Part shown: positions 8,047 through 15,787 of the stretch, one piece after another
How the letters are laid out: each line of letters begins with the position of its first letter
Numbering within the stretch: the first letter of the stretch is position 1
DNA from: DASUPK01 sp036520315
GTDB taxonomy: Bacteria > Actinomycetota > Thermoleophilia > Solirubrobacterales > 70-9
Length of the DNA stretch: 26,727 nt
Direction: 5' to 3'
NCBI GenBank assembly: GCA_036520315.1
Contig: DATDJZ010000068.1
Span: 1 to 26,727 of the forward strand
Notes under the pieces: model-generated
The model's database searches: none
What the model saw: the letters and a program-made list of their open reading frames with translations, nothing else
What the model was told of the DNA's origin: nothing
Made by a program: the position numbers and the translations under genes

Positions 8047-8667
8047 ATGCGCACTCCACGATCGGGTCGTAAGCCCTTCCTCCTCGGTGGAATCGTGGCC
8101 TGTGCCGCGCTTCTCGTGGCGAGCCCGGCGGAGGGAGACGTCCAAGTAGTCCGCGTCAGTCCAGCCGCAGCGGCTCCCGGTCAAGCTGTCGATCTCGAGG
8201 TGGGTTGTGGAGCGCCATGCGGCCCGCGGTTGTCGATCTCGCTGGTACCTCGTTCACAGGCGCCCACGCCTTCGCCCTGCGATCGGCGAGATCAAGCTCA
8301 GGCTCGCCGTGCTGGAGCCGTACTCCCCAAAGGCGCAATCTGCGCACGCACGTCACGCAAATTGCCGCGGAACCCACCGTACGTCTTTCTCGGATGGGCA
8401 CTGCGGACCGGCTCTGCGTCACCGGTGAGTCGGTATCGACTGGGGTTTCGCGTCCCGAGTGTGAGGCTGGGTGCCTACACCTTCGTCATCTGGCGACGGC
8501 CCGACGGAGTCTTGATCGCCGACCGCTCGCTGAACGTGCGGGCGGAGCAGAGCCCCACGAGTTCCCAAGGGACGGGCACCGACACGGCCTGGTGGATCGC
8601 GGCGGCGGTCGCGATCGTGGCGGTGGCGGGAGCCGCAGCGTTCCTGCGCCGGAGGCGCACGCCATGA
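8047..8667 (+). CDS. Secreted, C-terminally membrane-anchored protein of unknown function
   Basis: A 206-residue product I cannot assign. It has an N-terminal signal peptide (KPFLLGGIVACAALLVASPAEG) and an extracellular region of ~130 residues. The region starts with a strand pattern common in Ig-like copper/cell-wall proteins (VQVVRVSPAAAAPGQAVDLEVGC) and contains four cysteines, two of them as CGAPC. Near the C-terminus, after a Ser/Thr/Gln linker, is one helix (WWIAAAVAIVAVAGAAAFL) with an RRRR stop-transfer. The topology is outside with a short cytoplasmic tail. It lies 24 bp upstream of metG, whose own -10 starts 9 bp after this stop. Confidence 0.7.
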   Translation: MRTPRSGRKPFLLGGIVACAALLVASPAEGDVQVVRVSPAAAAPGQAVDLEVGCGAPCGPRLSISLVPRSQAPTPSPCDRRDQAQARRAGAVLPKGAICARTSRKLPRNPPYVFLGWALRTGSASPVSRYRLGFRVPSVRLGAYTFVIWRRPDGVLIADRSLNVRAEQSPTSSQGTGTDTAWWIAAAVAIVAVAGAAAFLRRRRTP

Positions 8668-8676
8668 GCGCAGCTT

Positions 8677-8682
8677 TATGCT
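8677..8682 (+). promoter_or_regulatory. -10 box TATGCT of metG
   Basis: TATGCT is preceded by TT and ends 9 nt before the GTG start at 8692. No Shine-Dalgarno lies between, which suggests a leader of about 0-3 nt. Confidence 0.5.
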
Positions 8683-8691
8683 CGTCGGCCC

Positions 8692-10188
8692 GTGAGCTTC
8701 TACGTCACCACACCGATCTACTACGTCAACGGCGAGCCCCACTTGGGCCACGCCTACTCGACGATCGCGGCCGACATCCTCGCCCGGCACCACCGCCAGC
8801 GCGGCGAGGACGTTTTCTTCCTGACCGGGACCGACGAGCACGGCGAGCCCGTGGCGCAGCAGGCCGAGGCGGAGGGCGTCACCCCGCGGGAGCTCGGCGA
8901 CCGCCTGGCGCCCCGCTTCAAGGAGATGGCGGCGAAGATCAACGCCTCCAACGACTTCTTCATCCGGACCACCGATGTGGGGCACATGGAGCGCGTCCAG
9001 GAGATCGTGCAACGGGTCTATGACAACGGCCACGTCTACGAGGGGATGTACGAGGGCTGGTACTGCCCGCGCTGCGCGGACTTCAAGACCGAGTCCGAGA
9101 TCGGCCCGGACAACACCTGTCCGATCCACAAGATCCCCCTGATCCGAGAGAGCCAGAGGAACTGGTTCTTCGCGCTGTCGAAGTTCCAGGGCGACCTCGA
9201 GCGGCTCTACGAGGAGCGGCCCGGCTTCGTCATCCCGGAGTTCCGCCGCAACGAGGCGCTCGCCTTCATCCGCCAGGGACTCCAGGACGTCTCGCTCTCC
9301 CGCCCGACGCTGAAGTGGGGGGTGCCGGTGCCCTGGGACACCGACCAGGTGATCTACGTCTGGTTCGACGCGCTGCTCAACTACTACACGGCGCTCGGCT
9401 ACGGGACCGGCGAGGACGTGACCGAGGAGTTCTGGCCCGCTTTCCACATCCTCGCCAAGGACATCCTCAAGTTCCACGCCGTCTACTGGCCCGCCTTCCT
9501 GATGGCGGCCGAGATCGAGGTGCCCAAGGGGATGTTCATCCACGGCTTCCTGCTGCTGGAGGGGCACAAGATGTCCAAGTCCCTCGGCAACGTGCTCGAT
9601 CCCGACGAGGTGATCGACAAGTTCGGCGCGGACCCGCTCCGCTTCTACTGCTTCCGCGAAGTCTCCTTCGGCCAGGACGGCCAGATCTCCCCGGCCGGTT
9701 TCGAGTCGCGGTACGTGACCGAGCTCGCGGACCAGTACGGGAACCTCGCCAACCGGGTGCTCTCGATGATCGGCCGCTACCGCGACGGGAACGTTCCCGA
9801 CGCCGCGGCGGAGCAGACCCTCGCCGCGGAGTTCGAGGGCGCGCCCGACCGCGTCCGGGCGGCGCTGGACGACGCCGAGCTGAGCCAGGCGCTCGAGGAG
9901 ATCTGGAGGCTCGTCCGGCGCCTCAACGCATATGTGGAGGAGACGAGGCCGTGGGAGCTCGCGAAGGACGACGCCTCGGCGGAGCGCCTCGACTCGGTGC
10001 TCTACGGGTTGGCCGAGGGACTCCGGGTGACCACCTTGCTGCTGCACGCCTACATGCCGGAAACGACCGGGCGCCTGCTCGATGCGCTCGGCGAGCCCGG
10101 CCGGGAGCTGGCCGAGTTCGGCTCGCGCGGGGGCGGTCAGACGCTGGGGGAGCTCCCGCCGCTCTTCCCCAAGCTCGCGCCCGCTTAG
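8692..10188 (+). CDS. metG: Methionyl-tRNA synthetase
   Basis: Charges tRNA-Met. The 498-residue class I synthetase has the HIGH-equivalent HLGH in YYVNGEPHLGHAYS at the N-terminus. The connective-peptide knuckle is CPRC ... CPIH, so the second pair is Cys/His rather than Cys/Cys. WFDALLNYY and AKDILKFHAVYWPAFLM follow, then KMSKSLGN near residue 293. The helical anticodon-binding domain is C-terminal (NLANRVLSMIGRY, ETRPWELAKD). It ends without the C-terminal EMAP/Trbp111-like dimerisation domain found in some bacteria. GTG is the start because the conserved SFYVTTPIYYVNG begins immediately after it. Confidence 0.97.
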   Translation: MSFYVTTPIYYVNGEPHLGHAYSTIAADILARHHRQRGEDVFFLTGTDEHGEPVAQQAEAEGVTPRELGDRLAPRFKEMAAKINASNDFFIRTTDVGHMERVQEIVQRVYDNGHVYEGMYEGWYCPRCADFKTESEIGPDNTCPIHKIPLIRESQRNWFFALSKFQGDLERLYEERPGFVIPEFRRNEALAFIRQGLQDVSLSRPTLKWGVPVPWDTDQVIYVWFDALLNYYTALGYGTGEDVTEEFWPAFHILAKDILKFHAVYWPAFLMAAEIEVPKGMFIHGFLLLEGHKMSKSLGNVLDPDEVIDKFGADPLRFYCFREVSFGQDGQISPAGFESRYVTELADQYGNLANRVLSMIGRYRDGNVPDAAAEQTLAAEFEGAPDRVRAALDDAELSQALEEIWRLVRRLNAYVEETRPWELAKDDASAERLDSVLYGLAEGLRVTTLLLHAYMPETTGRLLDALGEPGRELAEFGSRGGGQTLGELPPLFPKLAPA

Positions 10189-10215
10189 CGCCTGAGCGGC
10201 CCCGGAGGGTCGTGG

Positions 10216-10221
10216 TACGGT
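10216..10221 (+). promoter_or_regulatory. Possible -10 (TACGGT) of the exported-protein pair
   Basis: TACGGT lies 40 nt before the ATG at 10262, with GAAGGGAG as a ribosome-binding site between them. This would be a conventional leadered transcript covering 10262-11582. Confidence 0.3.
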
Positions 10222-10261
10222 GCGACGGGTAATCAGGACGGCCTTTGAAGGGAGCGGGTTT

Positions 10262-10714
10262 ATGAGCAGGAGAGCAGGGAAGCGCACGATTCTTGTGGCG
10301 CTGCTGGCGGTCGGCGCGCTGCTGATTCCGGCCTCGCAGGCGGCGGCCGGGGCGCACATCGCGAGCGGGGGTGGCGGCCCCGTGGCGACCAAGTCGGGCG
10401 CGATCGTCAACTTCGTCCCCGCCGGCAAGCTCAGGGTCAGGAAGCACTTCCAGCCCCTCGCGGTCTGTTCGGTCAACTGCACAGTCACCGGCAACGCAGT
10501 GCTCAAGGGCATGGGGGGCAGGGCGCCGATCACCGACACCGGCTCGTTCCTCGCGAACCAGCCGTTCGGGCTCCAGATCACCGTGAAGGGCTTTCTACTC
10601 AAGCTGATGAAGCAGCACCCGGGCAGGTTCCACCTCTCGGTGACTTACTCAGCGACCGACCCGGCGACCGGGGCAACCGACAGCGTCTCCCGAGGGTTCA
10701 AGTTCAAGCGGTAG
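10262..10714 (+). CDS. Exported protein of unknown function
   Basis: A 150-residue product with a Tat/Sec-like signal (SRRAGKRTILVALLAVGALLIPASQAAAG), cleaved around residue 30. The mature part is ~120 residues, beta-rich, with one CSVNC pair that could form a disulfide, and regularly spaced hydrophobic strands ending in FKFKR. I know of no named family. The ATG at 10262 is chosen over the in-frame start at 10220 because GAAGGGAG is spaced for it and the signal peptide starts there. Serine-protease gene 10740 follows 25 bp downstream, so the two exported proteins are probably co-expressed. Confidence 0.7.
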   Translation: MSRRAGKRTILVALLAVGALLIPASQAAAGAHIASGGGGPVATKSGAIVNFVPAGKLRVRKHFQPLAVCSVNCTVTGNAVLKGMGGRAPITDTGSFLANQPFGLQITVKGFLLKLMKQHPGRFHLSVTYSATDPATGATDSVSRGFKFKR

Positions 10715-10739
10715 AGCGGCACTGCCGATCAGCCTCGTG

Positions 10740-11582
10740 ATGCCGTCGCGCACCGCCAGGGTGGGAGTGGCGCTCATCTGCGCCGGACTGTTCGTGTCGG
10801 CGGCCGCCGGACCCGCGGCCGCGAAGGCCCCGCGGGCCAAGTCGAGCGTGGTCGGCGGCACCCCGGCGAGCATCTCGGATTGGGCATTCACGGTTGCCGT
10901 GCTGACCCCGCACACGCTCTGCACCGGATCGGTGATCTCACCAACCAAGGTGCTCACCGCCGCCCACTGCGTCTCCAGCCTGCCGACGATGACGGTGCGG
11001 TCGGGCTCGAACGCGGCGTTCGGCGGAGGCGAGGTTCATGCCGTCAGCGCGGCCGTGATCAACCCGGGCTGGTCGCGCGGCTTCTTCGGCGACCTCGCGG
11101 TGCTCACCCTCCGCACCCCAACCAGCGCTCCGCCGATCCAGCTTGCCAGCGCGTCGGAGGACCCGGCGCTGACCAGGCCGGGCGCCACGGTCTCGGTGGC
11201 CGGCTTCGGAGCGAGGAACCCCTCACCCCAGCGCAAGCCCAAGATCGGCTCGCTGAGAGCGGCGACGGTCTTCGTGCACGGCTTCTGCCCGCTGCCAAGC
11301 TCGGTGATGTGCGACGCGGGCGGGCGTTCAGGGCTGGTCGCGATCCGGAAGGTCAAGGGAAAGAAGCGCAAGCGCTCCATCCAGAGGACGGTCTGCTCCG
11401 GGGACAGCGGCGGTCCGATGGTGGCGGCGAGCCCCGCTGGGCTGAGGCTGGTGGGCGTTGCAGAGGCGACCGCGGCTCCGCCGAAGCGTTCGGCTTTCGG
11501 CTTCGTCTGGTGCGGCCTCAAGGGCTTTCCCGCGATCCACACGCGGGTGGCCTCCTGGCTGAGCTTCATCCAAAGCAGTTAG
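10740..11582 (+). CDS. Secreted S1-family (chymotrypsin-fold) serine protease
   Basis: A 280-residue exported protease. It has a signal peptide (GVALICAGLFVSAAAGPAAA), then a short pro-region and VVGGTPAS, which matches the activated N-terminus of S1 proteases. The catalytic triad is visible: His ~76 in LTAAHC, Asp in GDLAVLTL, Ser ~223 in CSGDSGGP. Six residues before the catalytic Ser is Thr (RTVCSGDSGG), so the base of the S1 pocket lacks the Asp of trypsin and cleavage after Lys/Arg is not expected. Three Cys pairs are plausible. Tandem starts exist (GTG 10737, ATG 10740); either gives the same signal peptide. It may process its upstream exported neighbour (speculation). Confidence 0.9.
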   Translation: MPSRTARVGVALICAGLFVSAAAGPAAAKAPRAKSSVVGGTPASISDWAFTVAVLTPHTLCTGSVISPTKVLTAAHCVSSLPTMTVRSGSNAAFGGGEVHAVSAAVINPGWSRGFFGDLAVLTLRTPTSAPPIQLASASEDPALTRPGATVSVAGFGARNPSPQRKPKIGSLRAATVFVHGFCPLPSSVMCDAGGRSGLVAIRKVKGKKRKRSIQRTVCSGDSGGPMVAASPAGLRLVGVAEATAAPPKRSAFGFVWCGLKGFPAIHTRVASWLSFIQSS

Positions 11583-11594
11583 CCCCCGGCCTCC

Positions 11595-11600
11595 TAGACT
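11595..11600 (+). promoter_or_regulatory. -10 box TAGACT of the tatD operon
   Basis: TAGACT is followed by exactly six bases and the GTG at 11607, the same layout as glyS, glmU and the PucR gene. This indicates a leaderless transcript for the five-gene operon. Confidence 0.5.
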
Positions 11601-11606
11601 CGGCGC

Positions 11607-12377
11607 GTGGTCGACACCCACGCGCACCTCGCGCTCTGCGAGGCGGATGAGGACGAGCTGGTCGCGGCTGCCCGCGAGGCGGGCGTTCGGCGCATCCTGA
11701 CGGTTGGGCTCGGGGAGGACTCGAACCCGGAGGCGGTTCGGGCCGCCGGAGAGGCCGAGGGAGTTTTCGCGGCCGTGGGTCGACATCCGAACAGCGCGAA
11801 CGGCTTCGACGACGCCGCGGCCGAGGCGATCGCGGAGCTCGCGGCGCGCCCCGGCGTGGTCGCGATCGGGGAGACCGGGCTCGACTTCTACCGGGACCGG
11901 TCCGAGCCCGAGGACCAGCGACGCGCCTTCTCGGCTCAGATCTCGATCGCCAGAAATGCCGGCAAGGCGCTGGTAATCCATCTGCGCGACACCGACGGGT
12001 CCGAGGACGCGGTGGCGGAGGCGTTCGAGACGCTCGACGAGCAGGCGGACGGACTGCCGGTGATCCTCCACTGCTTCTCCGCGGGCCCCGCCTGGGCCGA
12101 GCGCGCGGCCGAGCGCCGCTGGTACTGCTCCTTCGCGGGCAACCTCACCTATCCGAAGGCGGAGCCAATCCGCGAGGCGGCGGCGCTGGTTCCCGACGAC
12201 CGCCTGCTGGTCGAAACCGACTCTCCGTTCCTGGCGCCGCAGCCGATGCGGGGCAAGCCGAACCAGCCGGCGAACGTGGTGGCGACCGCGGAGCGGCTGG
12301 CCGAGGTCCGCGGCGTCCCGTACGGTGAGCTGGAGCGAACCGTGGAGCAGAACGCCGCGAGAGTCTTCGGGTGGTGA
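11607..12377 (+). CDS. tatD: TatD-family metal-dependent DNase
   Basis: A 256-residue TIM-barrel metallohydrolase with 3'-5' DNase activity in characterised members (DNA repair and turnover). Metal ligands are all visible: DTHAHL at the N-terminus, the Glu of GETGLDFYR, His in VIHLRD, HCFSAG, and the Asp of VETDSPFLAP. PNQPANVV near residue 215 is typical. The GTG start gives VDTHAHL at once, as in the family. It heads the operon with rsmA, overlapping it by four bases, an order conserved widely in Firmicutes and Actinobacteria. Confidence 0.95.
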   Translation: MVDTHAHLALCEADEDELVAAAREAGVRRILTVGLGEDSNPEAVRAAGEAEGVFAAVGRHPNSANGFDDAAAEAIAELAARPGVVAIGETGLDFYRDRSEPEDQRRAFSAQISIARNAGKALVIHLRDTDGSEDAVAEAFETLDEQADGLPVILHCFSAGPAWAERAAERRWYCSFAGNLTYPKAEPIREAAALVPDDRLLVETDSPFLAPQPMRGKPNQPANVVATAERLAEVRGVPYGELERTVEQNAARVFGW

Positions 12378-13180
12378 CCGGCTCACGGCCGCCGGAGCGC
12401 TCACCGCGCCGGCTCGGCCAGAACTTCCTCGCCGACCCCAACCTGCTCGACGCGATCGTGCGCGAGGCCGCCCTCGACCCCGCCGACGTCGTCCTGGAGG
12501 TGGGAGGTGGCGGCGGGGCGCTCAGCGGGCGGGTGGCGCCGAAGGTGGCCTGCCTGCACGTGGTCGAGGTCGACGAGCGGCTGCGGGATGAGCTCGAGCC
12601 GCTCGCGCGGGACGCCGGCAACATCGATCTGGTCTGGGGGGATGCGCTCCGGATCGATCTCGGGAATCTGGCCCCGGCACCGACGAAGATGGTGGCCAAC
12701 CTGCCCTACTCGATCGCCACCCCGCTGCTCATCCGGACGATCTCCGAGCTGCCGCAGCTCGCGAGCTGGGTGGTGATAGTCCAGCGGGAGATCGCCGACC
12801 GGCTGCGCGCGGACCCGGGAGGCCGCGAATACGGGTCGGCGAGCGTGCTGGTGCAGCTCGCCAGCGAGGTCACTCTGCTGCGCACGGTCGACCCCGCCGT
12901 CTTCGTGCCGAGGCCTCGGGTCGGGTCCGCGCTGCTCGGACTCAAGCGGAAGGCCCCGGGAGCCTCGGATGGCCTCGCCGGAATCGTCCGCGCGGCATTC
13001 GCCCACCGCCGCAAGTCGATGGCCCGCTCGCTGGAGCTGGCCCTGCCCGGGACGCTCGATCCTGCCCGGCGTGCCCTGGGGGAGATCGGGCGGCCTGCCG
13101 ACGCTCGTGCCGAGACGCTCGCGCCCGGGGACTTCGAACGTTTCGCCGCGGCGCTCGAGGGCCAGGGGGTCGAGCTGTGA
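12374..13180 (+). CDS. rsmA: 16S rRNA (A1518/A1519-N6)-dimethyltransferase
   Basis: KsgA/RsmA dimethylates two adjacent adenines in helix 45 of 16S rRNA late in 30S assembly. It is 268 residues here. RLGQNFLADPNLLDAIV is the RsmA N-terminal signature. Motif I is VLEVGGGGGALS, where the usual Pro after the first Gly is replaced by Gly. VEVDERL, WGDALRIDL and the catalytic NLPYSIATPLL follow, then VQREIADRL and a C-terminal AAFAHRRKSMARSL. Two tandem GTGs begin the frame at 12371 and 12374. The second overlaps the tatD stop as GTGA, matching the next two junctions, so I use it. Confidence 0.95.
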   Translation: MTGSRPPERSPRRLGQNFLADPNLLDAIVREAALDPADVVLEVGGGGGALSGRVAPKVACLHVVEVDERLRDELEPLARDAGNIDLVWGDALRIDLGNLAPAPTKMVANLPYSIATPLLIRTISELPQLASWVVIVQREIADRLRADPGGREYGSASVLVQLASEVTLLRTVDPAVFVPRPRVGSALLGLKRKAPGASDGLAGIVRAAFAHRRKSMARSLELALPGTLDPARRALGEIGRPADARAETLAPGDFERFAAALEGQGVEL

Positions 13181-14028
13181 GAGACGGCCTGCCCGAGACG
13201 GTTTCCGCCCCGGCCAAGCTCAACCTCTGCCTCTACGTGGGGCCCCGCCGGCAGGGCGGTCTGCATGAGATCCGTTCACTCTTCGAGCCCCTCGAGCTCG
13301 CCGATGAGCTGCGGATCACCGAGGCGGGGGAGGACGAGGTGATCAGCCAGGGGTTCGACGGACCGGACCTGACCGCAATAGCACTGACGGCGCTGCGCGA
13401 GCACGGCTGGGATGGACCGCCTCTCCGGATCGAGGTGACGAAGCGGATCCCGGTCGCCGCCGGGCTCGGGGGAGGCAGTGCAGACGCTGCCGCGGTCCTG
13501 CGGCTCGGCATGGGGGAGGTGGAGGGGCTGCGGTCGATCGCGGCCGGAATCGGCGCGGACGTGCCCTCGCAGCTTCAGCCCAGGCCGTGCCTGGTGGCGG
13601 GTGCGGGGGAGGTGATCGAGCCCGCGCCGTCCCCGGGAGAACATGCGGTGGTGCTGATCCCGCAGGCTGAGGGGCTCGCGACGGCGGCGGTCTATGCGGA
13701 GGCCGACCGGCTGGGCTCTCCCAGGGGCGAGGCCGAGCTCGAGGCGATCCGTCGCCAGCTGCGGGACGCGGTCGACGGCGGCGGATCCCCCCTCGACTAC
13801 CGAGAGCATCTGGTGAACGACCTGCAGCCCGCGGCGATCTCGCTGCGGCCGGAGATCGATGATGCTCTGAGCGCGCTCGAGGAAGCCGGGGCGGCGCTCG
13901 CGATGGTGACCGGATCGGGACCGACGGCATTCGGCCTCTTCCCGACGTTGGAGGAGGCTGCTGGCGCCGCGGCCGAGCTTCGCGGCCGCTTCCCGGATGT
14001 GCTGGCGACCCGCCCGCTGACGCAGTGA
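13177..14028 (+). CDS. ispE: 4-diphosphocytidyl-2-C-methyl-D-erythritol kinase
   Basis: GHMP kinase of the MEP (non-mevalonate) isoprenoid pathway; it phosphorylates CDP-ME. The 283-residue product has the substrate-loop Lys in SAPAKLNLCLYV, ATP-binding PVAAGLGGGSADAAAVL with the catalytic Asp, IGADVPSQ in place of the more common IGADVPF, and the third GHMP motif AMVTGSGPTAFGLF near residue 245. The GTG start overlaps the rsmA stop (GTGA, 13177-13180). The rsmA-ispE pairing is a classic gene order. The downstream lipid-phosphatase gene may act on polyprenyl products of this pathway. Confidence 0.95.
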   Translation: MRDGLPETVSAPAKLNLCLYVGPRRQGGLHEIRSLFEPLELADELRITEAGEDEVISQGFDGPDLTAIALTALREHGWDGPPLRIEVTKRIPVAAGLGGGSADAAAVLRLGMGEVEGLRSIAAGIGADVPSQLQPRPCLVAGAGEVIEPAPSPGEHAVVLIPQAEGLATAAVYAEADRLGSPRGEAELEAIRRQLRDAVDGGGSPLDYREHLVNDLQPAAISLRPEIDDALSALEEAGAALAMVTGSGPTAFGLFPTLEEAAGAAAELRGRFPDVLATRPLTQ

Positions 14029-15542
14029 GCTCCCGGATCGACCGGAAGTGGGTCGTCTGGGGCCTGGTGGCGGCGGCGATCGTCGCCTTCTTCGTCTTCC
14101 GCGATCAGCTGCCGAGCATCAATCTCGAGAAGCTGATCGAGGACCTGTCCAGCAGCCTCGGCGCATGGACCTACCTGTTGGTCGGAGGGCTCGCGTTCCT
14201 GGAGACGGGGGCGTTTGTCGGGCTGATCGCGCCCGGCGAGTTCACCGTGCTGCTCGGTGGTGCGGTGGCATCCCAGGGGGACATCTCGCTGCCCGTGATC
14301 ATTGCGATCACCTGGCTCGCCGCCTTCAGCGGCGACTCGGTGAGCTTCCTGCTCGGCGCACGCCTCGGGCGTGAGTTCTTGGTCCGGCACGGAGAGCGTT
14401 TCCGGATCACCGAGGCCCGCCTCGAGCAGGTCGAGGGCTACTTCTCGCGCTATGGAGGCAGGACGGTCGTGATCGGTCGTTTCATCGGCTTGGTCCGCGC
14501 CTTGGCGCCGTTCATCGCCGGGAGCAGCCGGTGGCGATACCGCAACTTCGCGCCATACAGCATCCTCGGCACCGGGCTCTGGTCGATCGCGCTGATCCTG
14601 CTCGGCTACTTCTTCGGGCAGAGCCTCGACAAGGTCACGAACCTAGTCGGCAAGGGCCTCCTGGTCTTCGGGATCGTTGTTGGGGTCGTCGTGGCGCTGG
14701 TCGTCGCCTACCGGTTTCTGGGCGAGGAGAAGAACCGGCGCAAGGTGGTGGCGGAGATGGAGAGGCGGCGCGCGCTCCGGCCGATCCTGCGGCTGGGGCG
14801 GCGGCTGCGCCCCCAGTTCGAGTTCCTCGGCAGGAGGCTGATGCCCGGAGGCCTCGGCCTGGCGATCACCACCTTGCTGGCGGCGCTCTCGGTGGGGCTG
14901 TTCGTCCTGATCGCCTACTGGGCGGTGATCGCGGGTGATCCGGCGCCGACGCCGGGCGACCGCACCGCCCTCAACGTTGCCCACGACATCGAGATGCATT
15001 GGCTCACCGACGTGTCGAAGGCGGTCACTGCGTTGGGCTCCGGGTGGGTGACCTATCCGCTCGCAACGCTCGCCGGGATCTTTCTGGCGGTCCGGGGGCG
15101 CTGGATGGAGTTCTGGGCGCTGGCCGTCGGCACGATTCTGGTCGCGGTGGCGTCCCCCGAGATCAAGGTTTGGACCGACCGCCCGCGCCCGGCGGACCCC
15201 CTGGTCTCAGCAGGCGGCTCTTCCTTTCCCAGCGGCCATGCCGCTCACGCGACCCTTTACACATGGCTCGCCGTCACCCTCGCGCTGAGGGTCGTCCCGG
15301 GGATCACCCGCCGGAGCCTGGTGATCGCGGCCGGGATCGCCTTGACCGCCCTGATCGGCCTCACCCGCGTATATCTGCGCGTGCACTGGATGAGCGACGT
15401 GTCCAGCGGGTGGGCCCTCGGGGCGTCCTCCTACGCCCTGGCCGCGGCCGTGGTGCTTGTCCTTGCCCACATTCGCGACAATCCGGCGCGTGACCGTCCC
15501 CCTGAGTTCGATCGTGGCGCCGGCGCTGGCGCTCGGGACTGA
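14025..15542 (+). CDS. DedA-PAP2 fusion, probable polyprenyl-phosphate recycling membrane protein
   Basis: A 505-residue polytopic protein of two families. The DedA/SNARE-associated domain (~45-230) contains FLETGAFVGLIAPGEFTVLLGG, the charged FSGDSVSFLLGARLGREF, and GRFIGLVRALAPFIAGSS. After a basic cytoplasmic linker comes a PAP2 phosphatase domain (~280-490) with the full C1-C2-C3 signature: KVWTDRPRP, PSGHAAHAT (PSGH near 402), and TRVYLRVHWMSDV with His ~453. Some DedA proteins flip undecaprenyl phosphate, and PAP2 enzymes dephosphorylate its pyrophosphate, so one chain could do both recycling steps. That function is inference; both domains are secure. It overlaps ispE as GTGA and the next small gene by 53 bases. 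Confidence 0.92.
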   Translation: MSSRIDRKWVVWGLVAAAIVAFFVFRDQLPSINLEKLIEDLSSSLGAWTYLLVGGLAFLETGAFVGLIAPGEFTVLLGGAVASQGDISLPVIIAITWLAAFSGDSVSFLLGARLGREFLVRHGERFRITEARLEQVEGYFSRYGGRTVVIGRFIGLVRALAPFIAGSSRWRYRNFAPYSILGTGLWSIALILLGYFFGQSLDKVTNLVGKGLLVFGIVVGVVVALVVAYRFLGEEKNRRKVVAEMERRRALRPILRLGRRLRPQFEFLGRRLMPGGLGLAITTLLAALSVGLFVLIAYWAVIAGDPAPTPGDRTALNVAHDIEMHWLTDVSKAVTALGSGWVTYPLATLAGIFLAVRGRWMEFWALAVGTILVAVASPEIKVWTDRPRPADPLVSAGGSSFPSGHAAHATLYTWLAVTLALRVVPGITRRSLVIAAGIALTALIGLTRVYLRVHWMSDVSSGWALGASSYALAAAVVLVLAHIRDNPARDRPPEFDRGAGAGARD

Positions 15543-15753
15543 GTACTACCTCTTCGGCGCCGCCGGGCTGCTATCGGTGGGCGTGTTCGTCGGCCTGATC
15601 CTGGTGCCCGCGCTCGGGTCATACGGACGCGTGTGGGAGAAGCTGGTCGCCGGTTTTCTCTCACTCTTCGTGCTGGCCGCCCTGGTGCTCGTTGGGCTGG
15701 TGATCGGGGTCGTGATCTTCCTGAATTGGGACGAGATCTCGAATTGGTTCTAG
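15490..15753 (+). CDS. Small polytopic membrane protein of unknown function
   Basis: An 87-residue product with about three hydrophobic segments (VAPALALGTEYYLFGAAGLL, LLSVGVFVGLILVPALG, FLSLFVLAALVLVGLVIG) and the C-terminus FLNWDEISNWF. I recognise no family. The GTG at 15490 is the best start: it gives a short polar N-terminus (VTVPLSS) before the first helix. It lies inside the last 53 bases of the DedA-PAP2 gene in another frame. The open frame extends back to 15457. Location and co-translation suggest an accessory subunit of the DedA-PAP2 protein, but nothing proves it. Confidence 0.6.
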   Translation: MTVPLSSIVAPALALGTEYYLFGAAGLLSVGVFVGLILVPALGSYGRVWEKLVAGFLSLFVLAALVLVGLVIGVVIFLNWDEISNWF

Positions 15754-15775
15754 CCGCCACCCGGCGGCCCAGACC

Positions 15776-15781
15776 TACCAT
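15776..15781 (+). promoter_or_regulatory. -10 box TACCAT of the PucR-type regulator
   Basis: TACCAT ends six bases before the ATG at 15788. An in-frame GTG at 15782 directly abuts the box and would lie upstream of the predicted transcription start, so the box decides for the ATG. Confidence 0.5.
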
Positions 15782-15787
15782 GTGCCG

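Noticed and set aside
8419..10602. 727-codon minus-strand frame opposite metG
   Set aside because: Long antisense frames are expected at this GC content. The plus strand carries a complete MetG, and the antisense product shows no domain.
15782..15787. GTG at 15782 as the PucR-type start
   Set aside because: It abuts the TACCAT box and would precede the predicted transcription start; ATG 15788 has the 6-nt spacing seen elsewhere.
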